A stretch of DNA of 64,000 nt from CAWVSB01 sp036960375 (GTDB lineage Bacteria; Pseudomonadota; Gammaproteobacteria; Pseudomonadales; CAWVSB01), in assembly GCA_036960375.1 (NCBI GenBank), contig JBALVY010000011.1, forward strand, positions 73,894 through 137,893, in the 5' to 3' direction. A model generated the notes under the pieces. That model made no database searches and was not told the origin of the DNA. It saw only the letters and a program-made list of their open reading frames with translations. Below are positions 8,646-17,546 of this stretch, in pieces (the first letter of the stretch is position 1; each line of letters begins with the position of its first letter). The translations under genes were made by a program, and so were the position numbers.

Positions 8646-9491
8646 CTACTCACCGGCGAGCGTCATGGCTGTCTCGAGTTCTTCCTCTTCAAAATCCCAA
8701 TCAGAATCAAAGTCACTGAAGGTATCCTCTGATCGGCCATCGTTTACCAGCAATTCACGGCGCTGCAAATAAACCTCACGGATAAACGCATATTCATCAC
8801 CAGTGATTAGTTTTTCCGCTTCCAGCAGCGAAGCTCGATCATTGACACCCTCACTTGCCACCAGTGACGAGCGCTCCCAGCCCCCCAGGAATTGCAGGGG
8901 ATTGAGCAGTACATCAACAAGCACGCCGGCTGAATCTCTTACCGTACTGGGCCCAATAAAGGGGAGCTCAATATACGCACCCGAATCGACCGACCAATAT
9001 CCCAGTGTCTGGCCAAAATCCTCGTAGTGTTTTTCAAGACCTAGGGCAGGTTTGGCTACATCGAACAACCCACCGACACCCACCGTGGTATTTACCGCCA
9101 ACCTTCCGGTATCCGCGGCAGCCCGCTTGAGCTTGAGTTGTAGCAGATCGTTAATGATGACCCTGACATCGTCAATGTTATTAAAGAAACTAGTCACACG
9201 TCGCTTCACGAAGCCTGGCGTAACGGTGGTGTAGGTCTCGGCTAGTGGCTTGAGAACCGTGGTATCCATGGCCTTGTTGAAACCATGCACAGAGCGGTTC
9301 ATTCCAATCAAGGGATCCTGGCCAGCATGCGCAGTTAAGGGTATGGCAAATAACCACACTGCAATCATCACAGCGAACATAAGAAACGTATAGTCATTAC
9401 CAGCTCGGCGTATGGCCGCCCCGGATTCATAGATATCAAATGCCGCCAATGTTGCTGTTGTACTACAGTTCACAGTGCTACTCCTATTCAT
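8646..9491 (-). CDS. mlaA: MlaA (VacJ)-family phospholipid transport protein
   Basis: Homologue of the outer-membrane component of the Mla system, which removes mislocalised phospholipid from the outer leaflet. Family blocks run in order: DPLIGMNRSVHGFNKAMD (residues about 59-76), KRRVTSFFNNIDDVRVIIND, RLAVNTTVGVGGLFDVA, EDFGQTLGYWSVDSGAYIELPFIGPST and the YAFIREVYLQRRELLVNDG end. A hydrophobic segment at about residues 35-54 ends in AHAG and looks like a type I signal peptide; no lipobox cysteine is seen, unlike the lipoprotein MlaA of Escherichia coli. The start may instead be the ATG at 9380. The C-terminus is very acidic. No other mla gene is nearby. Confidence 0.85.
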   Translation of the reverse strand: MNRSSTVNCSTTATLAAFDIYESGAAIRRAGNDYTFLMFAVMIAVWLFAIPLTAHAGQDPLIGMNRSVHGFNKAMDTTVLKPLAETYTTVTPGFVKRRVTSFFNNIDDVRVIINDLLQLKLKRAAADTGRLAVNTTVGVGGLFDVAKPALGLEKHYEDFGQTLGYWSVDSGAYIELPFIGPSTVRDSAGVLVDVLLNPLQFLGGWERSSLVASEGVNDRASLLEAEKLITGDEYAFIREVYLQRRELLVNDGRSEDTFSDFDSDWDFEEEELETAMTLAGE

Positions 9492-9518
9492 CGCCTCAAA
9501 TTGAGAACAGCACTATAG

Positions 9519-9830
9519 TCTTCCAGCCAAGGAGTATCTGCGCCAGATCGTCCGTATTATGTGTCTGTTAGTCCATGCATAGCCGGCTTGCTCTCTCACG
9601 AAAATGTCACGGCGGCAGATGGAAAACTATCAATAGCTGCTCACCAGGAAATGATCAATGGCTATCCTTGTAGCTCCGGAAGGCTAAGAACAAGCGGTAA
9701 ATTCGATACGCGGTATGGACGTATAGAGGCGAGTATTCAAGTGCCGGACGGGACCGGGCTTTCGCCGGCTTTCTGGATGTTGCCCACGGGTTCGCAATGT
9801 GGCGGCTGGGTGGCTCAAGTATGGCGCCCG
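9519..9830 (+). pseudogene. Truncated glycoside hydrolase family 16 fragment
   Basis: The frame shows a compact GH16 (laminarinase/beta-glucanase) segment: NVTAADGKLSIAA, SSGRLRTSGKFDTRYGRIEA and GTGLSPAFWMLPTG, followed by GGW at about 9801-9809. In GH16 enzymes this leads directly into the catalytic ExDxxE strand, but here similarity stops after GGW and the frame continues as unrelated sequence to a stop at 10025. There is also no signal peptide or N-terminal strand set; only a GTG (9561) would start it. Both ends are therefore missing, and it cannot encode an active enzyme. It is the leftover of a laminarin-type polysaccharide hydrolase. Confidence 0.75.
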
Positions 9831-9963
9831 ATCAATCGGAACGGCGTCCATCAATGGAAGCCCTATAAGCATCGGTTGGACCCGTTAAAAAGGCGCGCAA
9901 CTCAAATCTTGATCATGAGTAGCCGCTTATACTGTACAATGTTGCAACGTCGCCCTCACTACA

Positions 9964-9983
9964 AAAACATCCGACGATGTTTT
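9964..9983 (+). terminator. Short hairpin before the ABC transporter operon
   Basis: AAAACATC, a CGAC loop, then GATGTTTT forms an 8 bp stem. The T-run is only four bases and part of the stem, so termination would be weak. It lies between the GH16 remnant and the binding-protein gene. Confidence 0.3.
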
Positions 9984-10058
9984 ATTGCTGGGGGTTTAGC
10001 CACTAAATCCTATGTACGGGCGTGAGGCTAGTAATAGATATTAGAAATGGGAATAGAC

Positions 10059-11060
10059 ATGAAAGGTTTAGTAGGTATCATACTGATTTTTTTTAGCATG
10101 ATGGCTTCGGCTGTAGCTAACGAACCGTGCGGTAAAGTTACCATCGCAGACATGAATTGGAGTTCCGCAACTTTTATTGCTCATGTCGATCAGTTCATTC
10201 TGCAGCATGGCTACGGTTGTGATGTTGGACTCGTTCCAGGCGATACTATGCCAACCACCATATCGATGATGGAAAAAGGAGAGCCGGACATAGCACCGGA
10301 ACTTTGGGTCAATTCCGCAAGAGATGCAATTGATAAAGCGGTTGCTGATAAGCTCTTGAGAATTGCTGGAAGCTCATTGTCTGACGGAGGCGAAGAGGGT
10401 TTTTGGGTGCCGGAATATATGGTCAATAAGGACCCAAGTATCGCGACTATCTCAGGTGTGATGGCCAATGCCAAATTGTTTAAACACCCGGAAGATCGAT
10501 CAAAATCGGGCTTCTTCGGGTGTCCCGCTGGTTGGAACTGCCAAATTAGCGCTGAGCATCTTTTCGAGGCATTAAAATTGGCAGACGCCGGGTTTGAATT
10601 AGTGGATCCGGGTTCAAGCGCTGGCCTTGCAGGATCTCTTGCAAAAGCCTATGAGCGCGGTGAAGGTTGGTTTGGTTACTATTGGGCTCCGACCGCGGTT
10701 TTAGGTAAATACAAAATGGTAAAGGTTGATTTTGGTTCCGGAATAGATTTCGACCATTTTACGAGCTGTACGACACAGGAAGAATGTGAAGATCCTAGAG
10801 TAACAATGTATCCCCCGTCTCCTGTCCATACGGTTACGACTGAAGCTTTTGCATCCAAATTACCCGCCGTTTTTGAATACTTATCAAAACGCTCTTTTAC
10901 CAATGCTCAGATGAACACTTTGCTCGCCTGGATGGAAGATAATCAAGCTGAGGGGGATATCATAATGGAAGAGTTTCTTAATAATCATGAGTCCACTTGG
11001 ACTCTTTGGGTCTCATCCGAAGTCGCGACGAAAGTCAAAAAGGCACTTGCAGAGTTGTAG
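10059..11060 (+). CDS. proX: Quaternary-amine ABC transporter, substrate-binding protein (OpuAC/ProX type)
   Basis: Periplasmic solute receptor of about 333 residues. It starts with a signal peptide (MKGLVGIILIFFSMMASAVA) and continues with the OpuAC family pattern KVTIADMNWSSATF, LVPGDTMPTTISMMEKGEPD, and a central FELVDPGSSAGLAGSLAKA. Tryptophans at WVNSA, GWFGYYWAP and GWNC are of the kind that form an aromatic box around betaine, choline or related cations. ATG at 10059 has GGGA six bases upstream; the ATG four codons earlier has none. First gene of a three-gene operon with the permease and ATPase. The exact ligand cannot be read from sequence. Confidence 0.88.
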   Translation: MKGLVGIILIFFSMMASAVANEPCGKVTIADMNWSSATFIAHVDQFILQHGYGCDVGLVPGDTMPTTISMMEKGEPDIAPELWVNSARDAIDKAVADKLLRIAGSSLSDGGEEGFWVPEYMVNKDPSIATISGVMANAKLFKHPEDRSKSGFFGCPAGWNCQISAEHLFEALKLADAGFELVDPGSSAGLAGSLAKAYERGEGWFGYYWAPTAVLGKYKMVKVDFGSGIDFDHFTSCTTQEECEDPRVTMYPPSPVHTVTTEAFASKLPAVFEYLSKRSFTNAQMNTLLAWMEDNQAEGDIIMEEFLNNHESTWTLWVSSEVATKVKKALAEL

Positions 11061-11134
11061 AGAAGTCAGCCAGGAATAATGTATCGATATCTTTTGTTTT
11101 TGATTTGTCACAAGAAAACCAGCGGAGCACCAGT

Positions 11135-12031
11135 ATGGCTAAAGAATCCTGGCTAACGAAATTTCCCGCAATGGATCGCCAAGACCTGACCGCAATTAAG
11201 AAAAGCCTCGATGGGGCTTATCGGGAATTTTCTCGTAATTATGGCGAGCTTATCGAGTCCTTTTTCGATCCGCTTCTTTATTTTCTTGTTTGGTTTGAAA
11301 AACTATTGTTAGAAACGCCGTGGTGGATTGTTATTATCGTTGTCACTGGCATTGTTCACCTCTCAGCTCGATCTGTAAAACTCTCGGTTGGCGTCGTTAT
11401 CGCTTTATGCCTTATTGGATATTTTGGTATGTGGGACAATACCATGCGTACCTTGAGTATTATTACGGTTTGCACGCTCGTATCCATCGCTCTCGGAATT
11501 CCCATTGGTATAATGATGGCTCGCTCAAATCGGGTGCAATCTATTGTTAATCCCATTCTCGATATAATGCAAACCATGCCTGCCTTTGTTTATCTCATTC
11601 CGGTAGTCATGCTGTTGGGCATCGGTAAGATTCCGGGTGTTATTGCAGTGGTAATTTATGCTATTCCACCGGTCATCAGATTGACCAATCTTGGTATTCG
11701 GTTAGTCGATCCGGAGGTGCTAGAAGCGGCGACTGCTTATGGCGCGAATAAGTCGCAACGCCTGTGGGGTGTGCAATTACCGCTGGCAATGCCTACGATT
11801 ATGGCGGGCGTCAACCAGACGATCATGATGGCATTGGCAATGGTTGTTGTCGCTTCAATGATAGGCGTAAAGGGGCTCGGGCAGCCAGTTCTTAAGTCAA
11901 TTACGAATCAGTATTTTACCTTGGGTTTATTTAATGGACTTGCCATAGTTGCGTTAGCCATCATCTTTGACAGGGTTTCACAAGCCTATGCAAAAAGAAC
12001 GCAAAGACATATGGAAGGCACCCATTCATGA
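11135..12031 (+). CDS. proW: Quaternary-amine ABC transporter, permease (ProW type)
   Basis: Inner-membrane permease of 298 residues with about six to seven hydrophobic segments. The binding-protein-dependent transport signature that contacts the ATPase is clear: EAATAYGANKSQRLWGVQLPLAMPTIMAG at about residues 197-225. An N-terminal amphipathic stretch (AIKKSLDGAYREFSRNYGELI) precedes the first segment. The ATG at 11135 follows GCGGAG; a longer frame overlapping the upstream gene is rejected because the family begins here. Its stop overlaps the start of the ATPase gene by four bases, indicating translational coupling. Confidence 0.9.
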   Translation: MAKESWLTKFPAMDRQDLTAIKKSLDGAYREFSRNYGELIESFFDPLLYFLVWFEKLLLETPWWIVIIVVTGIVHLSARSVKLSVGVVIALCLIGYFGMWDNTMRTLSIITVCTLVSIALGIPIGIMMARSNRVQSIVNPILDIMQTMPAFVYLIPVVMLLGIGKIPGVIAVVIYAIPPVIRLTNLGIRLVDPEVLEAATAYGANKSQRLWGVQLPLAMPTIMAGVNQTIMMALAMVVVASMIGVKGLGQPVLKSITNQYFTLGLFNGLAIVALAIIFDRVSQAYAKRTQRHMEGTHS

Positions 12032-13215
12032 CCGATCCACTAATCCGTATTGAAGGACTGTATAAAATCTTTGGCAAGAGCCCAAAAACCATTGTTCCGC
12101 TAGTAAAGTCCGGCAAACACAAAGATGAAATTCTTGCTGAAACGGCTCATACAGTTGGACTAAAGGATATTAATCTAAGCATCGAAGCTGGAAAAATTTA
12201 TGTCATTATGGGTTTGTCCGGATCGGGGAAGTCGACCCTTATTCGCCACCTAAACCGTCTGATTGATCCAACAGAAGGCCGCATTATTGTTGACGGAACT
12301 GATGTCATGCAGTTGTCACAGGCAGAACTGGAGGACTTTCGTAAACACAAAATGTCGATGGTGTTTCAGCGTTTTGGTTTAATGCCTCATCGCACAGTAC
12401 TTGAAAATGTAGCCTACGGATTAACAGTGCAACGCGTTGACAAAAAGGAACGAGAAAGCAAAGCTATGCAATGGTTGGCGACGGTTGGGCTTACTGGCTA
12501 TGAAAATCAATACCCGTCACAGCTGTCCGGTGGTCAACAGCAGAGAGTGGGTCTTGCCCGTGCTCTGTGCACTGACGCTGATATACTTCTCATGGACGAG
12601 GCATTCTCAGCTCTTGACCCGCTGATCCGAAGCGAAATGCAAGATCAGTTAATTGAGTTACAAGAAAAGCTACGCAAAACCATTGTTTTCATTACTCACG
12701 ATTTGGATGAAGCTCTACGTTTGGGTGATCGCATTGCCATATTGAAAGACGGAGAACTCGTCCAGGAAGGGACCCCCGGAGAAATCCTGCTGTCGCCGGC
12801 TGACGACTATGTTGCGGCATTTGTTAAAGGTGTCAATCGGGCTCGCGCGCTCACGGTAAAAAACATTATGCAATCATCGGCTGATAGAATCACTGCTCCA
12901 ACTATCGGGGAGGCTCTTTCGCAAATGAAGCAGTTCTCTAACAACTATGGCTATGTTGTTAATAGTGATGGCTATCAGGGCATTGTCCTTCAAACGACGC
13001 TTGAGAACGCGGCTCAAACGAATTCGAAAGGAGAGCTCGGCCAAGAATTTATGGAAAACGTGAATGCTATCTCACCAGATTCTCTGCTCGAAGAAATTAT
13101 TCCCGAGACACTTGAAGCCAATTACCCACTTCCCGTCGTCGGAAAAAAAGGCGATCTGCAAGGCCAGTTACCTCGTTCTTCACTTGCCAAAGTATTGGGT
13201 TCGAATCGTAGTTAA
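12028..13215 (+). CDS. proV: Quaternary-amine ABC transporter, ATP-binding protein with C-terminal CBS pair (ProV type)
   Basis: ATPase of 395 residues that powers the transporter at the inner face of the membrane. Walker A is GLSGSGKST at about residues 64-72, Q-loop VFQRFGLMPHRT, signature LSGGQQQRVGLARAL near 168-182, Walker B ADILLMDEAFSALDP and switch histidine FITHDLDEA. The N-terminal insertion between strand one and Walker A and the length are typical of ProV/OpuAA. Residues about 275-390 resemble tandem CBS domains, which in OpuA sense ionic strength and gate transport. ATG overlaps the permease stop (ATGA). Confidence 0.93.
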   Translation: MTDPLIRIEGLYKIFGKSPKTIVPLVKSGKHKDEILAETAHTVGLKDINLSIEAGKIYVIMGLSGSGKSTLIRHLNRLIDPTEGRIIVDGTDVMQLSQAELEDFRKHKMSMVFQRFGLMPHRTVLENVAYGLTVQRVDKKERESKAMQWLATVGLTGYENQYPSQLSGGQQQRVGLARALCTDADILLMDEAFSALDPLIRSEMQDQLIELQEKLRKTIVFITHDLDEALRLGDRIAILKDGELVQEGTPGEILLSPADDYVAAFVKGVNRARALTVKNIMQSSADRITAPTIGEALSQMKQFSNNYGYVVNSDGYQGIVLQTTLENAAQTNSKGELGQEFMENVNAISPDSLLEEIIPETLEANYPLPVVGKKGDLQGQLPRSSLAKVLGSNRS

Positions 13216-13234
13216 ACCATCCATAGTCAAATGA

Positions 13235-13402
13235 TCCTATTCAGTTTCCTGCATATTGGCGACGGGAGAGGCCTGGCTGCCGCTAAGCTATACTCGCAAA
13301 TCACTTGAGCGAATCCATCATGCGTTGCTGGATATCGATTCAATGGCTTCAATTAGCAAGGCCATTGCCCGCCAAACCATTTCTAATCGAATTATCAGAT
13401 AA
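13235..13402 (+). other. Unassigned 55-codon open frame between convergent genes
   Basis: After the stop at 13232 the frame is open to TAA at 13400, reading GEAWLPLSYTRKSLERIHHA and on to SKAIARQTISNRIIR. The composition looks like the C-terminal tail of a protein, but I recognise no family. The only internal starts are TTG (13256) and a late ATG. It ends inside the tail of the dioxygenase gene on the other strand. Either a remnant or chance. Confidence 0.2.
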
Positions 13403-14105
13403 CTGTACGATCTTCTACGACTGAATTTGTTTCAAATCGATAACGCATATTTCGATAGACACAGACATCAGTTACATTTTCCGGCACACCCTTAGGCATA
13501 CAACGATAATTAGTCGAAACACGATAGTGATCTTTTACCGGTAACACACGATGCCATGTGTGCCCGTGTATTAGTAATAGCGTGCCTTGTTGTGGGAAAA
13601 TCACCAGTTGATCGTGTAAATCCTCATCGACTTTGCCCGCAGTAATTGCTCCGCGCCGATGCGATCCTGGTACTACTAAAACCTGACCACCAATTATATC
13701 GGTGATGTGGTGAGTATACATAAGGCGATTCATGTTAAATTGGCTTGTGTCTTCTGGCGGACAATCCTGATGCCACGCCTGCCCCTTTGAGTTAGGTTTA
13801 GAATACATTGACATACAATAAAGACTGCGCCAGCCTTCACCCAGAATTGCTTCCGTAAGTAAAAACAGACGCGGATCATTTTCACCTTCATCAAAAGCAT
13901 TCACGCCTTCATGCTGAGGAAACCAAGGAATCACCTCGGTCGCAGATTTTTTCAAGAACTCTTCATTGTGGCAAAATTCAGGATTATATCCAAAATGGTC
14001 AAGAATAAGTTGGTGGTATTTTTCTGACAATTCAACTGAAAAGAAATCTTCCAGAAGTAAATAACCTTGATCCCAGAACGTCTTTGCCAAATCAATATAA
14101 TTCAT
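13395..14105 (-). CDS. Phytanoyl-CoA dioxygenase (PhyH) family protein
   Basis: Iron(II)/2-oxoglutarate oxygenase of 236 residues with a double-stranded beta-helix. The metal triad is visible: the HxD motif in WHQDCPPEDTS at about residues 117-119 and the distal histidine in HGHTWHRVLPV near residue 185, followed by the 2-oxoglutarate-binding arginine in YRVSTNYR. GGQVLVVPGSHRRG between them is the usual PhyH block. The substrate is unknown; family members hydroxylate acyl-CoAs, ectoine and secondary metabolites. It is convergent with the ABC transporter operon and lies just downstream of the ceramidase-like gene on the same strand. Confidence 0.88.
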   Translation of the reverse strand: MNYIDLAKTFWDQGYLLLEDFFSVELSEKYHQLILDHFGYNPEFCHNEEFLKKSATEVIPWFPQHEGVNAFDEGENDPRLFLLTEAILGEGWRSLYCMSMYSKPNSKGQAWHQDCPPEDTSQFNMNRLMYTHHITDIIGGQVLVVPGSHRRGAITAGKVDEDLHDQLVIFPQQGTLLLIHGHTWHRVLPVKDHYRVSTNYRCMPKGVPENVTDVCVYRNMRYRFETNSVVEDRTVI

Positions 14106-14202
14106 AATTTCCTAAATTGTAGCTTGTTGGCGTAGTCTCACGTCCAGTGAAGTCAAAAAGTTAAAATCAGAAGTATAGGAAGGGTTACTAGCCATCCTTA
14201 AT

Positions 14203-15516
14203 TTATGGTCCAGGCTCACTCGAGAGTATCCCACTCCGGATCTGATATTGAGTTTGAAGAGACTCAATGGCGTCGTTGATCTGGCTTTCACCGGTTTTGT
14301 TATCAACCCACAACTCACCGGCCGTGGCTCCATAACCACCAAACTGAACAGCTTCCAAGGTGGGCATATATCCCAATGATCCGTTTGTGTATCCCAAAAA
14401 AAACGTGTGATTTATCGGACTCTGCAACTTAATCCTTTCTCCGAATTCATTGAAAAACTCACCGGAGAAGCTTGCCAGTGCGATATTGTCTGTCAATATG
14501 AGTGTATTGATTTCGGCAGGTACGGCGTCAATGTCGCTCGGCTCAAAAATGACAGGTAATACATAGCGCAAATTATCAAAACTGAAATTGCCATGCGCCT
14601 GATAGTTATTAATCCCGCGAACAATCTCTATCACTTCAGCGGCGAGCCTTTCCCCCAACTGATTTGATTTTTCAAGCGACAACGCGGTTGGCTTTGTATC
14701 TGCATCGTAGGGGTTTACATCGCCCGCTGCGCCGAGAACAAATAGTGTTTCGCCTTCTCCTTGCTGCTTCAAACTATTGGCCAATTGGCCCGGATAGTCT
14801 GCCGAAACAACGACATTATTCAGATCCATTGTCACGACGGGGTGGGCACTGTAATTGACTATATTAACCAATGTCTCGCCGTTAATTTTTTGCAAATTAA
14901 TTACACCCACAGACTGATCGACACTACGATTTGGCTTTCGGGCCGGATTCGTCCATAACATTTCGACACTGTCATCAGTATGGCGAACGATACGATTATA
15001 AGCTTCGTCCAGCGTACCTTCCGAGGCGCCTATTTTAACCGCCTGCAGCTTTGCACCTGCTGCTTCTATGGCAGAGACTATCTTTCCTTTTAATGCCCCG
15101 TAATTGTTATTACCCACGTACCCTGAATGGGAATGAGTAATACTGAGAAATATCTGATTAAATGAACTTTGCTCTCTTAGACCCTCCAGCAGTTCCGCGT
15201 AGACCATTGAAGGTATAAACATCAAGTCCAGAGAGATGAAGGCTATACGGCTGAGTCCATCAGACAATATCAATGCCCTGGCATATATAGGGTCCGAGAT
15301 GTCCCCCACCGTCTTGGGGCCGGACTGCAAGGTATCCACAACATCTTTATGAGCGACCGGGGTGATTGCCACTTTAGAAAAACCCGCTTCAAATTCTCCG
15401 GCCATGATCAAGGAACTACCCATAATGAACATTAAGTACAATAATACTCTCACAGTTTTCCCGCTAATATTTGCTGGCGGCGGTTTCACCAATACACCCG
15501 TAGAAACGCCCTGCAT
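14203..15516 (-). CDS. Neutral/alkaline non-lysosomal ceramidase-like hydrolase, N-terminal domain only
   Basis: Exported zinc hydrolase-like protein of 437 residues. A hydrophobic segment (VRVLLYLMFIMGSSLIMAG, residues about 22-40) suggests export. The neutral-ceramidase domain follows: EAGFSKVAITP, a block ISDPIYARALILSDG, SITHSHSG with the metal-binding histidines, NIVNYSAHPVVT and FVLGAAGDVNP. Secreted bacterial ceramidases are usually near 650-670 residues and carry a C-terminal Ig-like domain, which is missing here. It may therefore cleave another amide or be a shortened family branch. The start is uncertain; an ATG at 15432 would shorten the signal. Same strand as the dioxygenase, 97 bp upstream of it. 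Confidence 0.8.
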   Translation of the reverse strand: MQGVSTGVLVKPPPANISGKTVRVLLYLMFIMGSSLIMAGEFEAGFSKVAITPVAHKDVVDTLQSGPKTVGDISDPIYARALILSDGLSRIAFISLDLMFIPSMVYAELLEGLREQSSFNQIFLSITHSHSGYVGNNNYGALKGKIVSAIEAAGAKLQAVKIGASEGTLDEAYNRIVRHTDDSVEMLWTNPARKPNRSVDQSVGVINLQKINGETLVNIVNYSAHPVVTMDLNNVVVSADYPGQLANSLKQQGEGETLFVLGAAGDVNPYDADTKPTALSLEKSNQLGERLAAEVIEIVRGINNYQAHGNFSFDNLRYVLPVIFEPSDIDAVPAEINTLILTDNIALASFSGEFFNEFGERIKLQSPINHTFFLGYTNGSLGYMPTLEAVQFGGYGATAGELWVDNKTGESQINDAIESLQTQYQIRSGILSSEPGP

Positions 15517-15854
15517 CAGCGTAGCTCTCTGTGTCTCGCAATGGCGTCTATGATAATCACCAGAGCATCGGAAATACCAGTGCTAATCGTTGAAGCGGGT
15601 TTTAAATACGACGACCTCCGAAAGTCCCGGTTTTGCCCATTGCCTGGGCTTTCACGCCAACTCTTTGCCCGAATATCCGTACTCTTGGTATTTTACTCGG
15701 CGATGCGCCTGATAAGGCTGAGATTTACCACAGAAATGGAGACAACTAAATCTGCGCGTGCATGCTACTGCCTGTACACGAATGACCTCAGGTCTGTTAT
15801 TCTAGCGCATTCAAGAATTGCTCGAGCAAAACAGCTCAACAAGGAACTACTGGC
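15517..15854. other. Gene-free stretch upstream of ilvD
   Basis: 338 bases between the divergent ceramidase-like gene and ilvD. Plus-strand frames run through it but resemble no family and lack a convincing start. Promoters for both flanking genes must lie here; TTATTCTAG around 15797-15805 could hold a -10 element for ilvD. No leader-peptide attenuator with a run of branched-chain codons was seen. Confidence 0.4.
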
Positions 15855-17543
15855 ATGGCTTACAATCGTCGCTCAAAAAATATTACCCAAGGCGTGGAGC
15901 GAGCTCCCAACCGCTCAATGTATTACGGCCTGGGCTACACCGAGGATGATTTCAGCAAGCCCATGATTGGGGTTGCCAACGGGCACTCCACCATCACGCC
16001 CTGTAACGCAGGCCTGCAGGTACTGGCAGATGCTGCAGTTGAGGCTCTCCGAGCGTCCGGTGCCAATCCACAGATTTTCGGCACACCGACCATCAGCGAT
16101 GGCATGGCGATGGGCACCGAAGGTATGAAATACAGCCTGGTATCGCGAGAAGTGATTGCCGACTGTATCGAAACCTGTGTTGGCGGACAGTGGATGGACG
16201 GCGTATTGGTTGTCGGCGGCTGTGACAAAAATATGCCTGGCGGCATGATGGGAATGTTACGAGCCAACGTGCCCTCTATTTTTGTCTATGGCGGCACCAT
16301 CTTACCCGGCCGGTACAAAGGCGAGGATCTTAACATCGTCAGCGTATTTGAAGCTGTGGGGGAATACAGCGCGGGACGGATTAGCGAGGACGATTTGATC
16401 GCAATTGAGCGCCACGCCATTCCGGGCAATGGCGCCTGTGGTGGCATGTACACCGCTAACTCCATGAGTTCTGCCTTTGAAGCGCTCGGCCTCAGCCTGC
16501 CCTACTCCAGCACCATGGCCAATGTTGAGCACGAGAAGCTGGAAAGTGCCCGGCGCAGCGCAGAAGTTCTAGTTGAAGCGGTCAAGCTGGATATCAAGCC
16601 ACGCGATATCGTGACTCGCAAGTCGATTGAAAACGCCGTGGCGGTGGTTATGGCCACTGGTGGTTCAACCAATGCCGTTCTGCACTTCCTGGCCATCGCA
16701 CATGCGGCAGAAGTGGCATGGACCATCGATGATTTCGAGCGTATGCGCAAAAAAGTGCCCGTGCTGTGTGACCTGAAACCCAGCGGTAAATACATGGCTA
16801 TTGATCTACACCGTGCAGGCGGTATCCCGCAGGTGATGAAGACTCTGCTTGAAGCCGGGCTATTACACGGTGACTGCCTCACTATTTCCGGCCAGACAAT
16901 TGCCGAGACCTTGGCGGACATTCCGGCTGAGCCATCTGTGAATCAGGATGTTATCCGCCCGATGAATAAACCACTATATGCATCAGGACACCTAGCCATA
17001 CTGCGCGGCAACCTGGCGGAAGAAGGTTCTGTTGCCAAGATTACCGGCCTCAAAAACCCGGTAATGACCGGCCCGGCGCGCGTATTCGAAGATGAGCAAA
17101 GCGCGCTAGATGCGATCATGGCCAAGCAGATCACAGCGGGCGATGTCATGGTGCTGCGTTACCTGGGACCGCGAGGCGGTCCGGGCATGCCCGAAATGCT
17201 GGCTCCAACCAGCGCCCTAATCGGCCAGGGTCTGGGTGAGTCGGTTGGCCTGATCACCGATGGACGTTTTTCGGGAGGCACCTGGGGCATGGTGGTAGGG
17301 CACGTGGCACCTGAGGCCTACGCCGGAGGTTTAATCGCGCTGGTTGAAGAAGGTGATTCGATCACTATCGATTCCCGCCAACTGTTGCTACAACTCAATG
17401 TAGAGCAAGCGCAGATCGATCGGCGCAGAGCGAGCTGGACACGACCCGCTCCCCGCTACCGTCGTGGGGTTCTGGCCAAATTTGCCCTCAATGCCGCCAG
17501 CGCCAGCCAAGGTGCAGTGCTCGATCTTATCGAGCCGGAATGA
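15855..17543 (+). CDS. ilvD: Dihydroxy-acid dehydratase
   Basis: Penultimate enzyme of isoleucine and valine synthesis, dehydrating 2,3-dihydroxy-acids to 2-oxo acids with an iron-sulfur cluster in the cytoplasm. 562 residues, matching the family. The three cluster cysteines are present in STITPCNAGLQ (near residue 53), VVGGCDKNMPGG (near 121) and GNGACGGMYTANSM (near 193). GGSTNAVLHFLAIA, LRYLGPRGGPGMPEM and the LITDGRFSGGTWG block near residue 475 confirm the assignment. The ATG at 15855 gives MAYNRRSKNITQGVERAP, the expected N-terminus. It stands alone, not with other ilv genes. Confidence 0.97.
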   Translation: MAYNRRSKNITQGVERAPNRSMYYGLGYTEDDFSKPMIGVANGHSTITPCNAGLQVLADAAVEALRASGANPQIFGTPTISDGMAMGTEGMKYSLVSREVIADCIETCVGGQWMDGVLVVGGCDKNMPGGMMGMLRANVPSIFVYGGTILPGRYKGEDLNIVSVFEAVGEYSAGRISEDDLIAIERHAIPGNGACGGMYTANSMSSAFEALGLSLPYSSTMANVEHEKLESARRSAEVLVEAVKLDIKPRDIVTRKSIENAVAVVMATGGSTNAVLHFLAIAHAAEVAWTIDDFERMRKKVPVLCDLKPSGKYMAIDLHRAGGIPQVMKTLLEAGLLHGDCLTISGQTIAETLADIPAEPSVNQDVIRPMNKPLYASGHLAILRGNLAEEGSVAKITGLKNPVMTGPARVFEDEQSALDAIMAKQITAGDVMVLRYLGPRGGPGMPEMLAPTSALIGQGLGESVGLITDGRFSGGTWGMVVGHVAPEAYAGGLIALVEEGDSITIDSRQLLLQLNVEQAQIDRRRASWTRPAPRYRRGVLAKFALNAASASQGAVLDLIEPE

Positions 17544-17546
17544 GAT

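Noticed and set aside
10997..11134. N-terminal extension of the ABC permease
   Set aside because: Overlaps the binding-protein gene and is not permease-like; ATG at 11135 follows GCGGAG.
15541..15966. Long plus-strand frame overlapping the ilvD start
   Set aside because: No family pattern, overlaps the well-supported ilvD start in another frame, and has no ribosome binding site of note.
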